Shown: positions 24,914-34,463 of the stretch, one piece after another
How positions within the stretch are numbered: position 1 is the first letter of the stretch
How the letters are laid out: each line of letters begins with the position of its first letter
DNA from: Mycolicibacterium neoaurum
GTDB lineage: Bacteria; Actinomycetota; Actinomycetes; Mycobacteriales; Mycobacteriaceae
Reading direction: 5' to 3'
Assembly: GCF_036946495.1 (NCBI RefSeq)
Contig: NZ_JAQIIX010000002.1
Span: forward strand, 2,170,001 to 2,234,000
DNA length: 64,000 nt
Translations under genes and position numbers: made by a program
The notes under the pieces: model-generated
What the model was told of the DNA's origin: nothing
Database searches by the model: none
The model's input: the letters and a program-made list of their open reading frames with translations, nothing else

Positions 24914-27900
24914 GGCAGTGCCCTGATCGGTCCGCCGCGGCTCCAGCCGTACACGTTCTGTGTCCCTTCTTCGATGGCTGCCTCGGGCGCCCGGTCGGCG
25001 GGCACCACGCGCACGTAGCGTTCCAGCGATCCCCAATCGCGGTACCAGTCGTCACGCAGGTAGGTCGGGATCGTCGAGGTGCGCAACAGCGCCTGGATGA
25101 ACAGGAACGGTCCGCCGTCCTCGGCGGACTGCCACTGGTTCGACGACACCACCATCTGCTTGAAGTTCGGCAGGATCCGGTACTCCGGAAGTTCGGCAAC
25201 GCCGAGCTTTTCGGTGAACGGACGCTGGCACGGGAAGTTCGACGCGGTGGCGATGTCCATCAGCACCGGGGTCTGGTTCCCCAGATACTCCTGTGCGGTC
25301 TGCAATACCGGAACCCGTGGTGGTGTGAAGGCGAACCACTGGTCTTCCGACAGGTTCGGGTCATCGGCGACGATGCGGGCGACGTTGGCTTCCGGAGGTG
25401 CCGTCGTCAACGGGAAACGCAGGTTGCGCCAGGCCTTCTGCTGGAAGATGTCGATCGGCTGGACCTCGTTGAGCGCCTCGTAGGACCCGTCCGGGCGGTG
25501 GACACCCCACTGCAGTTTCAGCGACTGCCCGTATTTGAAGGACCCGTCTTCCTCGTAGTACCAGATCGCACCTGCGGCGGCGACGCTCACCAGAGGACGG
25601 TCCGGTGTGCGCGGCGGCAACTGGTACCACGACGACGTCGCCTTGGCGGCCACGGTGTTCTCGTCGTAACTGCCCATCACCGGGGTGCGCGCCGGATCGA
25701 GTCCGAAGGGCAGGAACACCCGGGATCCGTTGACGCCTTCCGGCCCATATCCACCGCCGGTGCCGGCGGCGTAGCCGACACCGATGTTGGGTTTGTCGAC
25801 CGGGCCGTCCGAGTTCACGGTGCCCGGATTCGCGGCCACGGGTTCGGCGGGCTCCAGTGTGTCGCTGACACCGTTGGGGGTGAAGCCGACTGGGCTCTCC
25901 CCGCCGAGCGGCCCGTAGCGTCCGTAACGCTGGCCCGGGACCGGTTCCAGCAGACCGGCATTGGTGTCGGCCTCGACGAGGACGTTGTCGGCCATCGCGC
26001 AACTGGTGCCCGACAGACCGGATCGCAGCGCCGACAGATTGGCCAGTCCCGTTGTGTATACGGGATAGCGGCCCGCGGTGGCTTTCACCATCGAGCCGAG
26101 TTCCAGCACCACCATGATCACGGCGACCACCAGCAGCGGTGTCGATGCCAATGCCCGGTTACGGCCGGTATCGGCCACCTCGGTATGCCCGGCGTAGTCG
26201 ATGCGGAAGTGCAGCCAGGCAGTGAGCAGTCCGCCCACGATCGCCAGCACGAGGAAGATCGTCGTGACCGGGAAGCCGAGGATCACCGGTTGCTTGTCGA
26301 ACCAGGGCACGCCGTAGTTTCCGGTGTAGAACCAGCCGTTGATACCCGAGGTGGCCCAGGCGAGGACGAACAGCAGGGCCGTCACGTACAGCGCGAGATT
26401 GCGTCTGCTGTGCAGACCGACCCGCGCCAGCGCAAACGCCGTCACCGCGCCCAGCGCACCTGCCAGCCCGGCGAACGCTCCGAACTGCACGGCCCACTTG
26501 GTCGGCGTGAAGGTCAACAGCAGCAATCCGATACCGGTGCTGCCGATCAGTCGCCACACCGGACCGTTCATCGCACCGGGGACAGTGCCACGGCGCAGCA
26601 GCACCATAAGCAGCCCGAACAGGCACAGCAGCAGGATCAGGACGGCGAAGCGGCGGGTCATCGAACCGTCGACACTGTCTTCCACGGTGAGGAAGTAGTA
26701 GCGCAGGAACTCCTGATACCAGGGGATCGTCGGCCCCACGGTGTACTTGATGCGCGCCGACTCGGCGACGGTGGCCAGCGTCTGGTCACGGAACACCACC
26801 ACGAACAACATCGCGGCGGCGGCGCCCAGCGGGGCGAGCTGGGCCAGCAGCCCCTGGGCCGGCCTGCGGGCGGCGATCATCCGGGTGACGGCGCGCGCGC
26901 CGACGAGCAGCGGGGCGAGCGCGATCAGTCCCTGCGGTGCCAGCGTCACGCTGAACACGGCGATCACGATGGCGAGTGCGGTGGGCCACAGGATCCTTCG
27001 CGCCACCGAGATCTCGACGAGCATCCAGACCAGAAGCACGCCGAACGCGATCAACGGTTCGGGTCGCAGACCGTTGTTGAAGGGCAGCCAGGCGGCCAGG
27101 AAGACTGCGCCGCCGGTCCACAGTGCGATCCGGTTGTGGGCCAGCCGGGCACCGAGGCGGGGCAGCACGAAATGGCTGAGGATCATCCAGGTGCCGATGG
27201 CGGCCAGGGTGGCGGGCAGCCGCATCCAGACTCCGGCGGTGCTGATGGAGGCCAGATGTGCCAGCACGCTCTGGTACCAGTCGAACGGGGCCTCGGATGC
27301 GCCGAAGTAGCGGTAGTAATTGGTGACGTAACCGGCGTCGGACGATACCCGGGCGATCGTCAGGTTGTAGCCGTCGTCGGATGACTGCGGGCCGACGATA
27401 TGCCAGAGCAACAACGAGCTCAGCACGCCGGCATCGGCCAGCCACGTCGCCCAGCCGGTGCGACGGCGGTCCCAACCCCGTAGGCGGCGCCCTGTGGTGC
27501 GATCCAACAGCGCCAGCGCGATGACCGAGGCCAGCACCGCCGCGGTGCCCAGCACCATCACGGCCAGTTTCAGCGCCGTCGGACTGGTGATGAAGCGGGT
27601 GTCGATGTCGACCCGCGCGCGCACGCCGGCGTCGAGACCGACCGGCAGCTCCGTGAACAGACCGGCCACCTGGGGGCGTTTGTCCACGTCGAGGGTGCCG
27701 CGCGCGCCGGGGATGCCGACGAAATCGGCGCCGACGGCGTTCACATCGGCCCAGATGTGCAGTTCGCCGCAGGTCCCGGAATCGACGGCGTCACGCGGGG
27801 CCACCGCGGCCACGGTGTCCCGGAAGGCGACGTAGACGACGTCGGCGTTCGCGTTGACGAACAGGCCGTTGCGTCCGGCGTCGATACCGCCCGGCGGGAT

Positions 27901-28155
27901 CGTGGAGAACACCAGTCCGCCGTCGGCGGGCAGCGTGGCGATGGCCTGGCACGGGATGGTCACGTCCAGTTCGCGCGGTGCTCCCGATACCAGCGGGGCG
28001 GTGACATCGCTGATGAAGCCGTCGGCGCCGGCTGTTTGCGGCCATTGGATCGTCGCCGTGCTCTGCCGAACCGGCAACAAGGGCGCAAGAGCGCAGAGCA
28101 CCATGCCGACGAGGCCCGCGATGATGGCTACGAGGCGGATGGTCCTAGTGGGCAC
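24910..28155 (-). CDS. embA: Arabinosyltransferase EmbA
   Basis: 1081-aa GT-C arabinofuranosyltransferase that pairs with EmbB to form the non-reducing-end hexa-arabinofuranosyl motif of arabinogalactan. Asp pair in QSSDDGYNLTIAR; multi-pass N-terminal part and a C-terminal domain with NGSRVFLPFGLDPARTP and PCQRPF. Start: GTG 28155 is chosen; TTG 28164 is also in frame, neither has a strong Shine-Dalgarno, and the frame stays open back to the stop of the alkB-like gene, 57 bases upstream. Unlike in M. tuberculosis, the gene upstream is not embC but the alkB-like gene, so its transcription probably depends on that gene's promoter or a local one. Confidence 0.94.
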   Translation of the reverse strand: MPTRTIRLVAIIAGLVGMVLCALAPLLPVRQSTATIQWPQTAGADGFISDVTAPLVSGAPRELDVTIPCQAIATLPADGGLVFSTIPPGGIDAGRNGLFVNANADVVYVAFRDTVAAVAPRDAVDSGTCGELHIWADVNAVGADFVGIPGARGTLDVDKRPQVAGLFTELPVGLDAGVRARVDIDTRFITSPTALKLAVMVLGTAAVLASVIALALLDRTTGRRLRGWDRRRTGWATWLADAGVLSSLLLWHIVGPQSSDDGYNLTIARVSSDAGYVTNYYRYFGASEAPFDWYQSVLAHLASISTAGVWMRLPATLAAIGTWMILSHFVLPRLGARLAHNRIALWTGGAVFLAAWLPFNNGLRPEPLIAFGVLLVWMLVEISVARRILWPTALAIVIAVFSVTLAPQGLIALAPLLVGARAVTRMIAARRPAQGLLAQLAPLGAAAAMLFVVVFRDQTLATVAESARIKYTVGPTIPWYQEFLRYYFLTVEDSVDGSMTRRFAVLILLLCLFGLLMVLLRRGTVPGAMNGPVWRLIGSTGIGLLLLTFTPTKWAVQFGAFAGLAGALGAVTAFALARVGLHSRRNLALYVTALLFVLAWATSGINGWFYTGNYGVPWFDKQPVILGFPVTTIFLVLAIVGGLLTAWLHFRIDYAGHTEVADTGRNRALASTPLLVVAVIMVVLELGSMVKATAGRYPVYTTGLANLSALRSGLSGTSCAMADNVLVEADTNAGLLEPVPGQRYGRYGPLGGESPVGFTPNGVSDTLEPAEPVAANPGTVNSDGPVDKPNIGVGYAAGTGGGYGPEGVNGSRVFLPFGLDPARTPVMGSYDENTVAAKATSSWYQLPPRTPDRPLVSVAAAGAIWYYEEDGSFKYGQSLKLQWGVHRPDGSYEALNEVQPIDIFQQKAWRNLRFPLTTAPPEANVARIVADDPNLSEDQWFAFTPPRVPVLQTAQEYLGNQTPVLMDIATASNFPCQRPFTEKLGVAELPEYRILPNFKQMVVSSNQWQSAEDGGPFLFIQALLRTSTIPTYLRDDWYRDWGSLERYVRVVPADRAPEAAIEEGTQNVYGWSRGGPIRALP

Positions 28156-28212
28156 GAGGTTCAACAGTAAGCGACGAGCCTTGGTGTGCCGTCCCGTGAC
28201 CCGCGCGGGAAA

Positions 28213-29391
28213 TCAATCTGGGCGGACGGCGACCAGGCTGGCGTCGCCGCCGTAGTGGGCGAGAACCCGCGGATCCATCACCCGGCGCCACAGCGGCGGG
28301 CACCAGGCCAGCACCAGCATGCTGCCGTAACCGGTCGGCAGTTGCGGGGCGATGTCCGACGGCTGCAGGGTCTGGTATGGCTTCTGCGGGTTGGCGTGGT
28401 GGTCGGAGTGGCGCTGCAGGTGGTACAGGAACACGTTGGCCATCAGGGTGTTGCTGTTCCAGCTGTGTCGCTGCCCGACCCGCTCGTAGCGTCCGCTTCC
28501 GACCCGCTGGCGGCGCAACCCGTAATGCTCCAGATAGTTGACGGTCTCCAACAGGCAGATGCCGATGACGGCCTGTCCCAGCAAATACGGCGTGATCACG
28601 GCGCCGAACCAGACGATCAGGACGGCGAACGACACCGCGGTCAGCAACCAGGCGTTGAGGATGTCGTTGGCCGGTGACCACTTCGACTTGCCTGCCTTCG
28701 CCAACCGTGCGGTCTCCAGTTGCCAGGCAGAACGCAGCCCGCCCAGCACGGACCTGGGGATGAACCGGTAGATGCTCTCGCCGAATCGCGCGCTGGCCGG
28801 GTCGTCCGGAGTGGCGACTCGCACGTGATGGCCGCGATTGTGCTCGACGAAGAAGTGCCCGTAGCCGGTCTGGGCCAGGGCGATCTTGCTGAGCCTGCGC
28901 TCCAGCGTGTCGCGGCGGTGGCCCAGTTCGTGGGCCGCGTTGATCGCGATTCCGCCGACGATGCCCACGGTGAACATCAGGCCCAGCTTGTCCGGCAACG
29001 TCATGGTGACCCAACCGCCGCCGGCCCAGAGCCAGCAGGCAAAGATCAGCGACAGGTATTGACCTGGCAGATAGAGATAGTTCGCCCACCGGTAGAACGG
29101 GTCGGTTTCGAGGTGCGCGAGTGCGTTGCCAGTGAGGTAACCGTCGTCAGTGCCAATTAGCTGGTCAACGATGGGGATCACGATGAAGGCCATCATCGGA
29201 CCCACCCACCAGAAGATCGCGGAACCGGTCAGCTGGACCAGCACCCAGGCCAGCCCCACCAGGCCGGGGACGACGGCGCCGAGCAGCCACAAATACCTTT
29301 TCGCATCGCGCCACCTGCGCGTTGTGCGGGTCTGCGGGTCGAGCACTTCGTATCCTTGCAAGCTGGACAGTGAGCGAGTTTCCTGAACCAT
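28213..29391 (-). CDS. alkB: AlkB-type integral-membrane di-iron monooxygenase
   Basis: 392-aa membrane fatty-acid-desaturase/alkane-hydroxylase family protein. The His clusters that bind the di-iron centre are visible in order: HELGHRRD, EHNRGHHV, NYLEHYGL and LQRHSDHHA, the last being the AlkB-type motif. About six membrane helices. Expected reaction: oxygen- and rubredoxin-dependent terminal hydroxylation of a medium/long alkyl chain; no rubredoxin gene lies beside it. ATG 29391, 74 bases from a divergent cholesterol-oxidase-like gene. It sits between embC and embA, 57 bases before embA, in the same direction, an arrangement not seen in the emb loci I know. Confidence 0.88.
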   Translation of the reverse strand: MVQETRSLSSLQGYEVLDPQTRTTRRWRDAKRYLWLLGAVVPGLVGLAWVLVQLTGSAIFWWVGPMMAFIVIPIVDQLIGTDDGYLTGNALAHLETDPFYRWANYLYLPGQYLSLIFACWLWAGGGWVTMTLPDKLGLMFTVGIVGGIAINAAHELGHRRDTLERRLSKIALAQTGYGHFFVEHNRGHHVRVATPDDPASARFGESIYRFIPRSVLGGLRSAWQLETARLAKAGKSKWSPANDILNAWLLTAVSFAVLIVWFGAVITPYLLGQAVIGICLLETVNYLEHYGLRRQRVGSGRYERVGQRHSWNSNTLMANVFLYHLQRHSDHHANPQKPYQTLQPSDIAPQLPTGYGSMLVLAWCPPLWRRVMDPRVLAHYGGDASLVAVRPD

Positions 29392-29465
29392 TTAACCTGG
29401 TTCTCAGAGCAGTGCAAACACGGGACGATAACGAAGGGGGATTTTGCTGTGAGGGTGGACCGGTT
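29392..29465. promoter_or_regulatory. Divergent promoter region between alkB-like and GMC oxidase genes
   Basis: The 74-bp gap between two divergent start codons must hold promoters or shared control sites for both genes. A purine-rich GAAGGGGGA (29433-29441) and GAGGG (29451-29455) lie before the oxidase start. No operator palindrome was confidently recognised. Confidence 0.35.
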
Positions 29466-31082
29466 TTGCTGACAAGACGGCGGTTCCTGGGTGTCGCGCT
29501 CGGTGCGGCGGCCGGTGCCGGCGCCGTGGTGGCGTGCCAGCGGACCGAGTCCGGCGAGCGACCGGCCGATCGCGCGTTTCACCAGGCCATCGTGGTCGGC
29601 AGCGGGTACGGCGGGGGCGTCAGCGCGTTGCGTTTGGGGGAGGCCGGCGTCGAAACGCTGATCCTGGAGCGCGGTCGGCTCTGGGATACCCCGGACGAGG
29701 ACGGTAAGCGGTTCAGCAAAATGTTGCCTGCCGACACCCGGGCGGGTTGGTTCCGCGATGTGCCACCGAGCCTGGTGCCCTCATTCGGCGGCATATCGGT
29801 CAACGCGGTCGCTGCCCAGAATCCTGGTTCGCAGCCGGTCCAGGCGGGCATCTGCGACAAGATCACCTACGGCGCCCACGAGGTCTTCCGCGGGATAGCG
29901 GTCGGTGGTGGCTCGATGGTGAACGCCGCGATCGCCGCGATACCCACGCCGGATCAGGTGCGGGCGGCCTTCCCCGACATCGACCCCAACGAGTTCCTCG
30001 GCACATATGTCGAGCGGGCCAAGACCACGCTGAAGATCAGCTATCGCGATATGGGCTGGTTCGAGCAGACCCCCTACTTCCAATATGCGCGGGTGGGGCG
30101 CAGTTATGCCGAGGCGGCAGGCTACGGAGTGGACTACAACGGAAGCGCCTACTCGTTCGATTACATGGTCTCCGAGGCCGCCGGCCAGGCGCCGAAGTCG
30201 GCACTGGACTGGGAATGCCAGTACGGCAACAACTACGGACGCTTCGGCAGTGTGGATCAGACCTACATCGCCGCGGCGCTGGCCACGGGCAAGGTCACGT
30301 TGCGTCCGCTGACCGAGGTGACCGGCATCCGACGTGAGCCCTCAGGTGAGTACGTGGTGTCCACCCGTGAGATAGATCGGTGGGGCAAGGAGCTGTCACG
30401 AAGCGAGATCGGTTGCAAGCAGCTGTATCTGGCGGCAGGTGTGGTCGGTACGGCCGAGCTGCTGCTGCGTGCACGCGAGAACGGCGATCTTGCCGACCTG
30501 TCCGATGAGGTCGGCGAGGGATACGGCAACAACGGGGACATCATGGTGGCCCACAACACCGCGGAGCAGGATCCGGTGGGCACGCTGCAGTCGCTGTTGG
30601 GCATGATCAACCTGGACGGTCGCGACGATCCGGACAATCCGGTGTACGCCAGCATGTTCTCGCTACCGTTGCCGCTGGAGACCCATGCGCTGGGCTACTA
30701 CGCAATGGTGCGCACCGGTGACCGGGCGGTGATCAGCTATGACCGCGCATCCGATGCCATCTCCATCGATTGGCCGCAGAGCAACACCGACCGTTTGATC
30801 GAGCGGGCCAAGCTTGTCTTCGACAAGGTGATCCAGGCCAACGGGGTGGACTACCGAGACGATCTGTTCGAGGGGAAAGCCTTCGCACCCAACACCGTTC
30901 ACCCCTTGGGTGGGTGTGTGAGAGGCGTGGCCACCGATGCGTTCGGGCGGGTCAACGGATACGAGAATCTCTACGTCAACGATGCGTCGCTCGTACCGGG
31001 ATATATCGGCTGCAACCCGTACATGTCGATCACCGCGCTCGCCGAACGCAATATCGAGGCGATCCTGCAGGGCCGTAAGTAG
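29466..31082 (+). CDS. Cholesterol-oxidase-like GMC flavoprotein, Tat-exported
   Basis: 538-aa GMC oxidoreductase related to the Streptomyces class I (non-covalent FAD) cholesterol oxidase. The start is probably TTG 29466, ten bases after GAGGG, giving a twin-arginine signal TRRRFLGVALG followed by a small-residue stretch and a Cys (VVACQRT) that may be lipidated. FAD-binding motif VVGSGYGGGVSALRL; GGGSMVNA; C-terminal catalytic His in VHPLGGC and Asn in GCNPYMSITALAERN. The catalytic Glu of the Streptomyces enzyme (in FAEIAP) appears to be Ser here (YASMFSLPLPLE), so sterol oxidation/isomerisation cannot be assumed. Convergent with embC, divergent from the alkB-like gene. Confidence 0.85.
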   Translation: MLTRRRFLGVALGAAAGAGAVVACQRTESGERPADRAFHQAIVVGSGYGGGVSALRLGEAGVETLILERGRLWDTPDEDGKRFSKMLPADTRAGWFRDVPPSLVPSFGGISVNAVAAQNPGSQPVQAGICDKITYGAHEVFRGIAVGGGSMVNAAIAAIPTPDQVRAAFPDIDPNEFLGTYVERAKTTLKISYRDMGWFEQTPYFQYARVGRSYAEAAGYGVDYNGSAYSFDYMVSEAAGQAPKSALDWECQYGNNYGRFGSVDQTYIAAALATGKVTLRPLTEVTGIRREPSGEYVVSTREIDRWGKELSRSEIGCKQLYLAAGVVGTAELLLRARENGDLADLSDEVGEGYGNNGDIMVAHNTAEQDPVGTLQSLLGMINLDGRDDPDNPVYASMFSLPLPLETHALGYYAMVRTGDRAVISYDRASDAISIDWPQSNTDRLIERAKLVFDKVIQANGVDYRDDLFEGKAFAPNTVHPLGGCVRGVATDAFGRVNGYENLYVNDASLVPGYIGCNPYMSITALAERNIEAILQGRK

Positions 31083-31119
31083 GCACTGATGCTGGGCCAG
31101 GTCTACCTGGACTCAGTCG

Positions 31120-31136
31120 CGACGGTTCTTCCGTCG
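31120..31136. terminator. Possible bidirectional terminator hairpin
   Basis: CGACGG-TTCTT-CCGTCG forms a perfect 6-bp stem in the 165-bp gap between the convergent GMC oxidase and embC genes. There is no long T-run, as is common in mycobacteria; a palindromic CCAGGT/ACCTGG lies just upstream. Its role is inferred from position. Confidence 0.35.
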
Positions 31137-31247
31137 CCCCTGCTGAAGCCAGGTACGTCCCGGTGCCCGAATTCATACCTGTCGTCAGCCGCAAGGGGCG
31201 ACTGCGCCGAGTGGCTGAAATCTGGTAGATGAAGGCTGATCGACCGG

Positions 31248-34200
31248 CTAGCTCGGCCGTAGCGGCGCCGGACTCCACAGCCCACTGCGGGTCGCGGTGC
31301 CGAGTTCCAGCTCTGCGGGTTTCGCGTTCGGGTAGAACTGCCGCAACTGCTGCAGCGAACCCCAGTCGCGGAACCAGTCGTCGCGCAGATATGTCGGTAC
31401 CGGCACCGCGCGCAGCAAGAGTTCGGTGATCCCGAGCGGACCGCCGCCGAGGTAGTCCATCACCGGCGAATTCGCCTCTGCCCCGAAGCGATCCGGCAGG
31501 ATGCGCCACTTGGGCACCTCGGTCACGCCGTTGTTGTGGAAGAACGGCCGCTGGCACGGGAAGGCCAAGCCCACAAGCCAATCCAGCATCACCGGATCGT
31601 CTGACCCGACGACGTCCTGCAGGGTGCGCAGTTCGGGGATCCGCGGCGGAGTGACGGCGATCCAGTGTTGGGGTGCCAGGTCGTCATCGGAGGCCACCAG
31701 CCGCACCTGGGTGGCCTCACCGGGAATGGCCGACATCGGAGCGCGCAGGTTGCGCCAGGCCGGCACCGCGCCCACATCGGCGAAACCGATTGTGCCACCG
31801 GGTTTGTCGGCAGAAGCTTGCTCGTCGGTGGCCCACTGCACCAACACTTCGCCGGCATCGAACCGGCCGGCGGCGGCCACGACCAGCAGCGGACCGCGTT
31901 CATCGCGCGGTGGCAGTCGGTACCAGGCCGACCGCAGTTTGGCCGGCTGCTGGGGTCCGGATCGCCAGCTGCCCAGCACTGGAGTGCGGGCCGGATCGAG
32001 GTTGTAGGGCAGTCGCGCCTGCGAACCGTTCACTCCGGCTGCGGCGGTGGTGCCGCCCTCGGTGCCCGGCTCGCTACCGGTCTCGTCGCTGGCCTCGGAG
32101 TCGGCGAAATTGCTGTCGCCGGGCTGGTTCATCACCGGATCGGCCTCGATATCGTCCGGAATCCCGTTGGGGCGGAAGCCGTCGGCGGTCACCGCCCCCA
32201 ACGCGTCACCGACCGGAACGTCCACCGGTGCGAGCATCCCGACGTTGGGATCCTGCTCGACCATGACGTCGGTGGCCAGGCCGCAGGACTTGCCCGTCAG
32301 CGCCTCGAGGTTGGATCGCCCGACAGTCCACGCCGGGTACTGGGTCACCACGGCCATCGTCAGGGAGACCACCTGGAACAGCACCACGGCCCAGGCGATC
32401 ACAGCCAGCGGGGCACCGGTGAAGCGGGTCCACGGCCGCTCAGGAGCTGGGCGTCCGGAGAAGTGCAGGTAGGCGGCGACCAACAGGGCGAGTGCCGAGA
32501 AGCCGAGCAGGATGGTGGTGAAGCCGAACCCGAAGGCCGGGAAGTCGTTCGACCACGGCACACCGAAGTTCGAGACGTACCACCACCCGTTGACGGTGGC
32601 GAAGGACAGCGCCGTCACGAACAGGATCATCGCGGTGACGACGGTGCGGTTGCGCTTGGACTTCATCGCCGCGGCGGCGATGGCCACCGCGGCCAGCGCG
32701 CCGATGGAGCCCGCCAGGCCGGCCAGCACCCCGAAGTGGTGCGTCCACTTGGTAGGGGTGAACATCAGCGACAGGAAGGAGATGACGGTGATGCCGATCA
32801 TCCGCTGTGCGGGGCCGATCGCGGTCCCGGGGATTCGGCCCTTGCGCAACGTCATCGCGATCGACAACGCGAGGGCCAGCAGCATGGCCAGTACCGCGAA
32901 GCGGCGCGCCACCGATCCGTCGGGGCTGGTGGTGAACAACCGCGAGTACCGGATGTGCTCGTCGAACCAGGCCAGGCTCGGGCCGATGGTGGACTTGAAC
33001 GAACTGGCCTGCATCTCGCCGACCAGGGTCTGGTCGCGGAAGATCAGGAACAGGGTGACGGTGCCCGCGGCCGCAACGGGAGCCAGCAGTGCCCAGTAGC
33101 CGAAGCGCGAAACATGTGCGGCCACAATCGTCTTCAGCGGCCCGATGGCGACCAGGACAGCGCCGACCGCGGCGATACCCGTCGGGCCGGAGAACAGCGT
33201 CAGCGCCCCGATGATCAGGGCCACCGCCACCGGGAGCAGCCGACTGGTGGCGACGCCACGCTCGACCGAACACCAGGTCAGCAGGATGCCCAGCGCGATG
33301 ATCGGCTCGGGGCGCAGACCGTTGTTCAGCGGCAGCCAGAACGCCAGGAACATCGCCGCCGCGGTCCAGGCCGCGGGCCTGCTGTGTTTGACCGCGACAC
33401 CGAGCCGGGGGATCACCTCGCGGCTGATGATCCACCAGCACGCGAGCCCCATCAGCAGGGTGGGTAGCCGCAACCAGATGCTGGCGGTGGAGACGTGCGC
33501 CCACAGCGCCAACAGGTCGTAGTACCAACCGAATGGCGCTTCCGGGGTGCCGAACCAGCGGTAATAGTTGGCCATGTAACCGGCATGCTCGGAAACCCGT
33601 GCCATGGTCAGGATGTAGCCGTCGTCCGCGGTGTTGGATCCGACGAAATGCCACCACACCATCAGCGTGGCGACCAGGGCGTCGAGCTTGGTGACCGACC
33701 ACCAGCGTTGCGGCAGGAACCGACGGTGCCGCATACCGTCGGCGATGTCGAGACGATGCAGTGCGATCAGCGAGGCAATCGTCAGCAGCAGTCCCAGCAC
33801 CATCACCAGGGTCTTGATCAGCGTCGGTGAGCTGCTGTAGCGGGTGTCGATGGTGGCCGAGAACTCCAGCCCGGGCGGGGCGGGGCCGGAAAGGTCGGTG
33901 AAGACGCCGACGATCTGCGGGCGGAAGTCGTAGCCACCGCGTTCACCGCGGCGGGGTTCGCCGGGGTCGGGATCATCCGAATCCTGGGTCAGCCCGACGA
34001 ACTCGCCGGTGACCTTGTCGGCGTGTGCGGTGAACTTGAGTTCCCGGCAGTTCGGGCTGAGCACATCGATCAACGGCGCGCTGACCACCGGGGTGTTGCG
34101 CACGATGACCAGCAGCTCGTTGTTGACCCGCTCGATCAGCAGGCCGCGGTCGACTGCCTTGGGTGCCTGCTTGGGCACCGTGGAGAGCAGCACGTTGCGC

Positions 34201-34463
34201 TGACCGGTGAGATCCGCCGCCGCGCTGCAGGGGATGGTGATGTTCAGGTCCGTGGCGACGTAGCCGATCAGGGGAGCGTCGACGCTGTCCAGAGTGTTGT
34301 TCTGCGGCCAGTTGAGGGTGGCGGTGGTCTGGGTGACCGGCAGGAACGGGGTCGCGATCGCCAGGATGGTGCCCAGCAGTCCGGCGACGATGGCGACCAG
34401 ACGGGCGGTGCGGTGGTTGGTCGCCGTGTCGTTCACGGAGCTAGATGGTAGTTGTGCGGCCAT
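31248..34463 (-). CDS. embC: Arabinosyltransferase EmbC
   Basis: 1071-aa GT-C arabinosyltransferase that elongates the arabinan of lipoarabinomannan. It aligns throughout with remembered M. smegmatis EmbC: NHRTARLVAI near the N-terminus, Asp pair in NTADDGYILTMAR, GWWYVSNFGVPW, and the C-terminal carbohydrate-binding part ending TRSGLWSPAPLRPS. ATG 34463 overlaps the aftA stop (ATGA) and is preferred; GTG 34436 (VNDTATNHRT) gives a length closer to M. smegmatis. Downstream, instead of embA, lies the convergent GMC oxidase gene, so embC is the last gene of the gtrA-dprE1-dprE2-aftA-embC block. Confidence 0.94.
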   Translation of the reverse strand: MAAQLPSSSVNDTATNHRTARLVAIVAGLLGTILAIATPFLPVTQTTATLNWPQNNTLDSVDAPLIGYVATDLNITIPCSAAADLTGQRNVLLSTVPKQAPKAVDRGLLIERVNNELLVIVRNTPVVSAPLIDVLSPNCRELKFTAHADKVTGEFVGLTQDSDDPDPGEPRRGERGGYDFRPQIVGVFTDLSGPAPPGLEFSATIDTRYSSSPTLIKTLVMVLGLLLTIASLIALHRLDIADGMRHRRFLPQRWWSVTKLDALVATLMVWWHFVGSNTADDGYILTMARVSEHAGYMANYYRWFGTPEAPFGWYYDLLALWAHVSTASIWLRLPTLLMGLACWWIISREVIPRLGVAVKHSRPAAWTAAAMFLAFWLPLNNGLRPEPIIALGILLTWCSVERGVATSRLLPVAVALIIGALTLFSGPTGIAAVGAVLVAIGPLKTIVAAHVSRFGYWALLAPVAAAGTVTLFLIFRDQTLVGEMQASSFKSTIGPSLAWFDEHIRYSRLFTTSPDGSVARRFAVLAMLLALALSIAMTLRKGRIPGTAIGPAQRMIGITVISFLSLMFTPTKWTHHFGVLAGLAGSIGALAAVAIAAAAMKSKRNRTVVTAMILFVTALSFATVNGWWYVSNFGVPWSNDFPAFGFGFTTILLGFSALALLVAAYLHFSGRPAPERPWTRFTGAPLAVIAWAVVLFQVVSLTMAVVTQYPAWTVGRSNLEALTGKSCGLATDVMVEQDPNVGMLAPVDVPVGDALGAVTADGFRPNGIPDDIEADPVMNQPGDSNFADSEASDETGSEPGTEGGTTAAAGVNGSQARLPYNLDPARTPVLGSWRSGPQQPAKLRSAWYRLPPRDERGPLLVVAAAGRFDAGEVLVQWATDEQASADKPGGTIGFADVGAVPAWRNLRAPMSAIPGEATQVRLVASDDDLAPQHWIAVTPPRIPELRTLQDVVGSDDPVMLDWLVGLAFPCQRPFFHNNGVTEVPKWRILPDRFGAEANSPVMDYLGGGPLGITELLLRAVPVPTYLRDDWFRDWGSLQQLRQFYPNAKPAELELGTATRSGLWSPAPLRPS

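Noticed and set aside
24914..25036. Upstream extension of embB
   Set aside because: Lies inside embA and encodes an Arg/Gly-rich leader; GTG 24913 with the GTGA overlap fits the family.
25498..27384. 628-aa plus-strand open frame inside embA
   Set aside because: Gln/Arg/His/Gly-rich composition of an antisense frame in high-GC DNA; embA on the other strand has clear homology.
31665..33467. 600-aa plus-strand frame opposite embC
   Set aside because: Antisense frame; embC is unambiguous on the minus strand.
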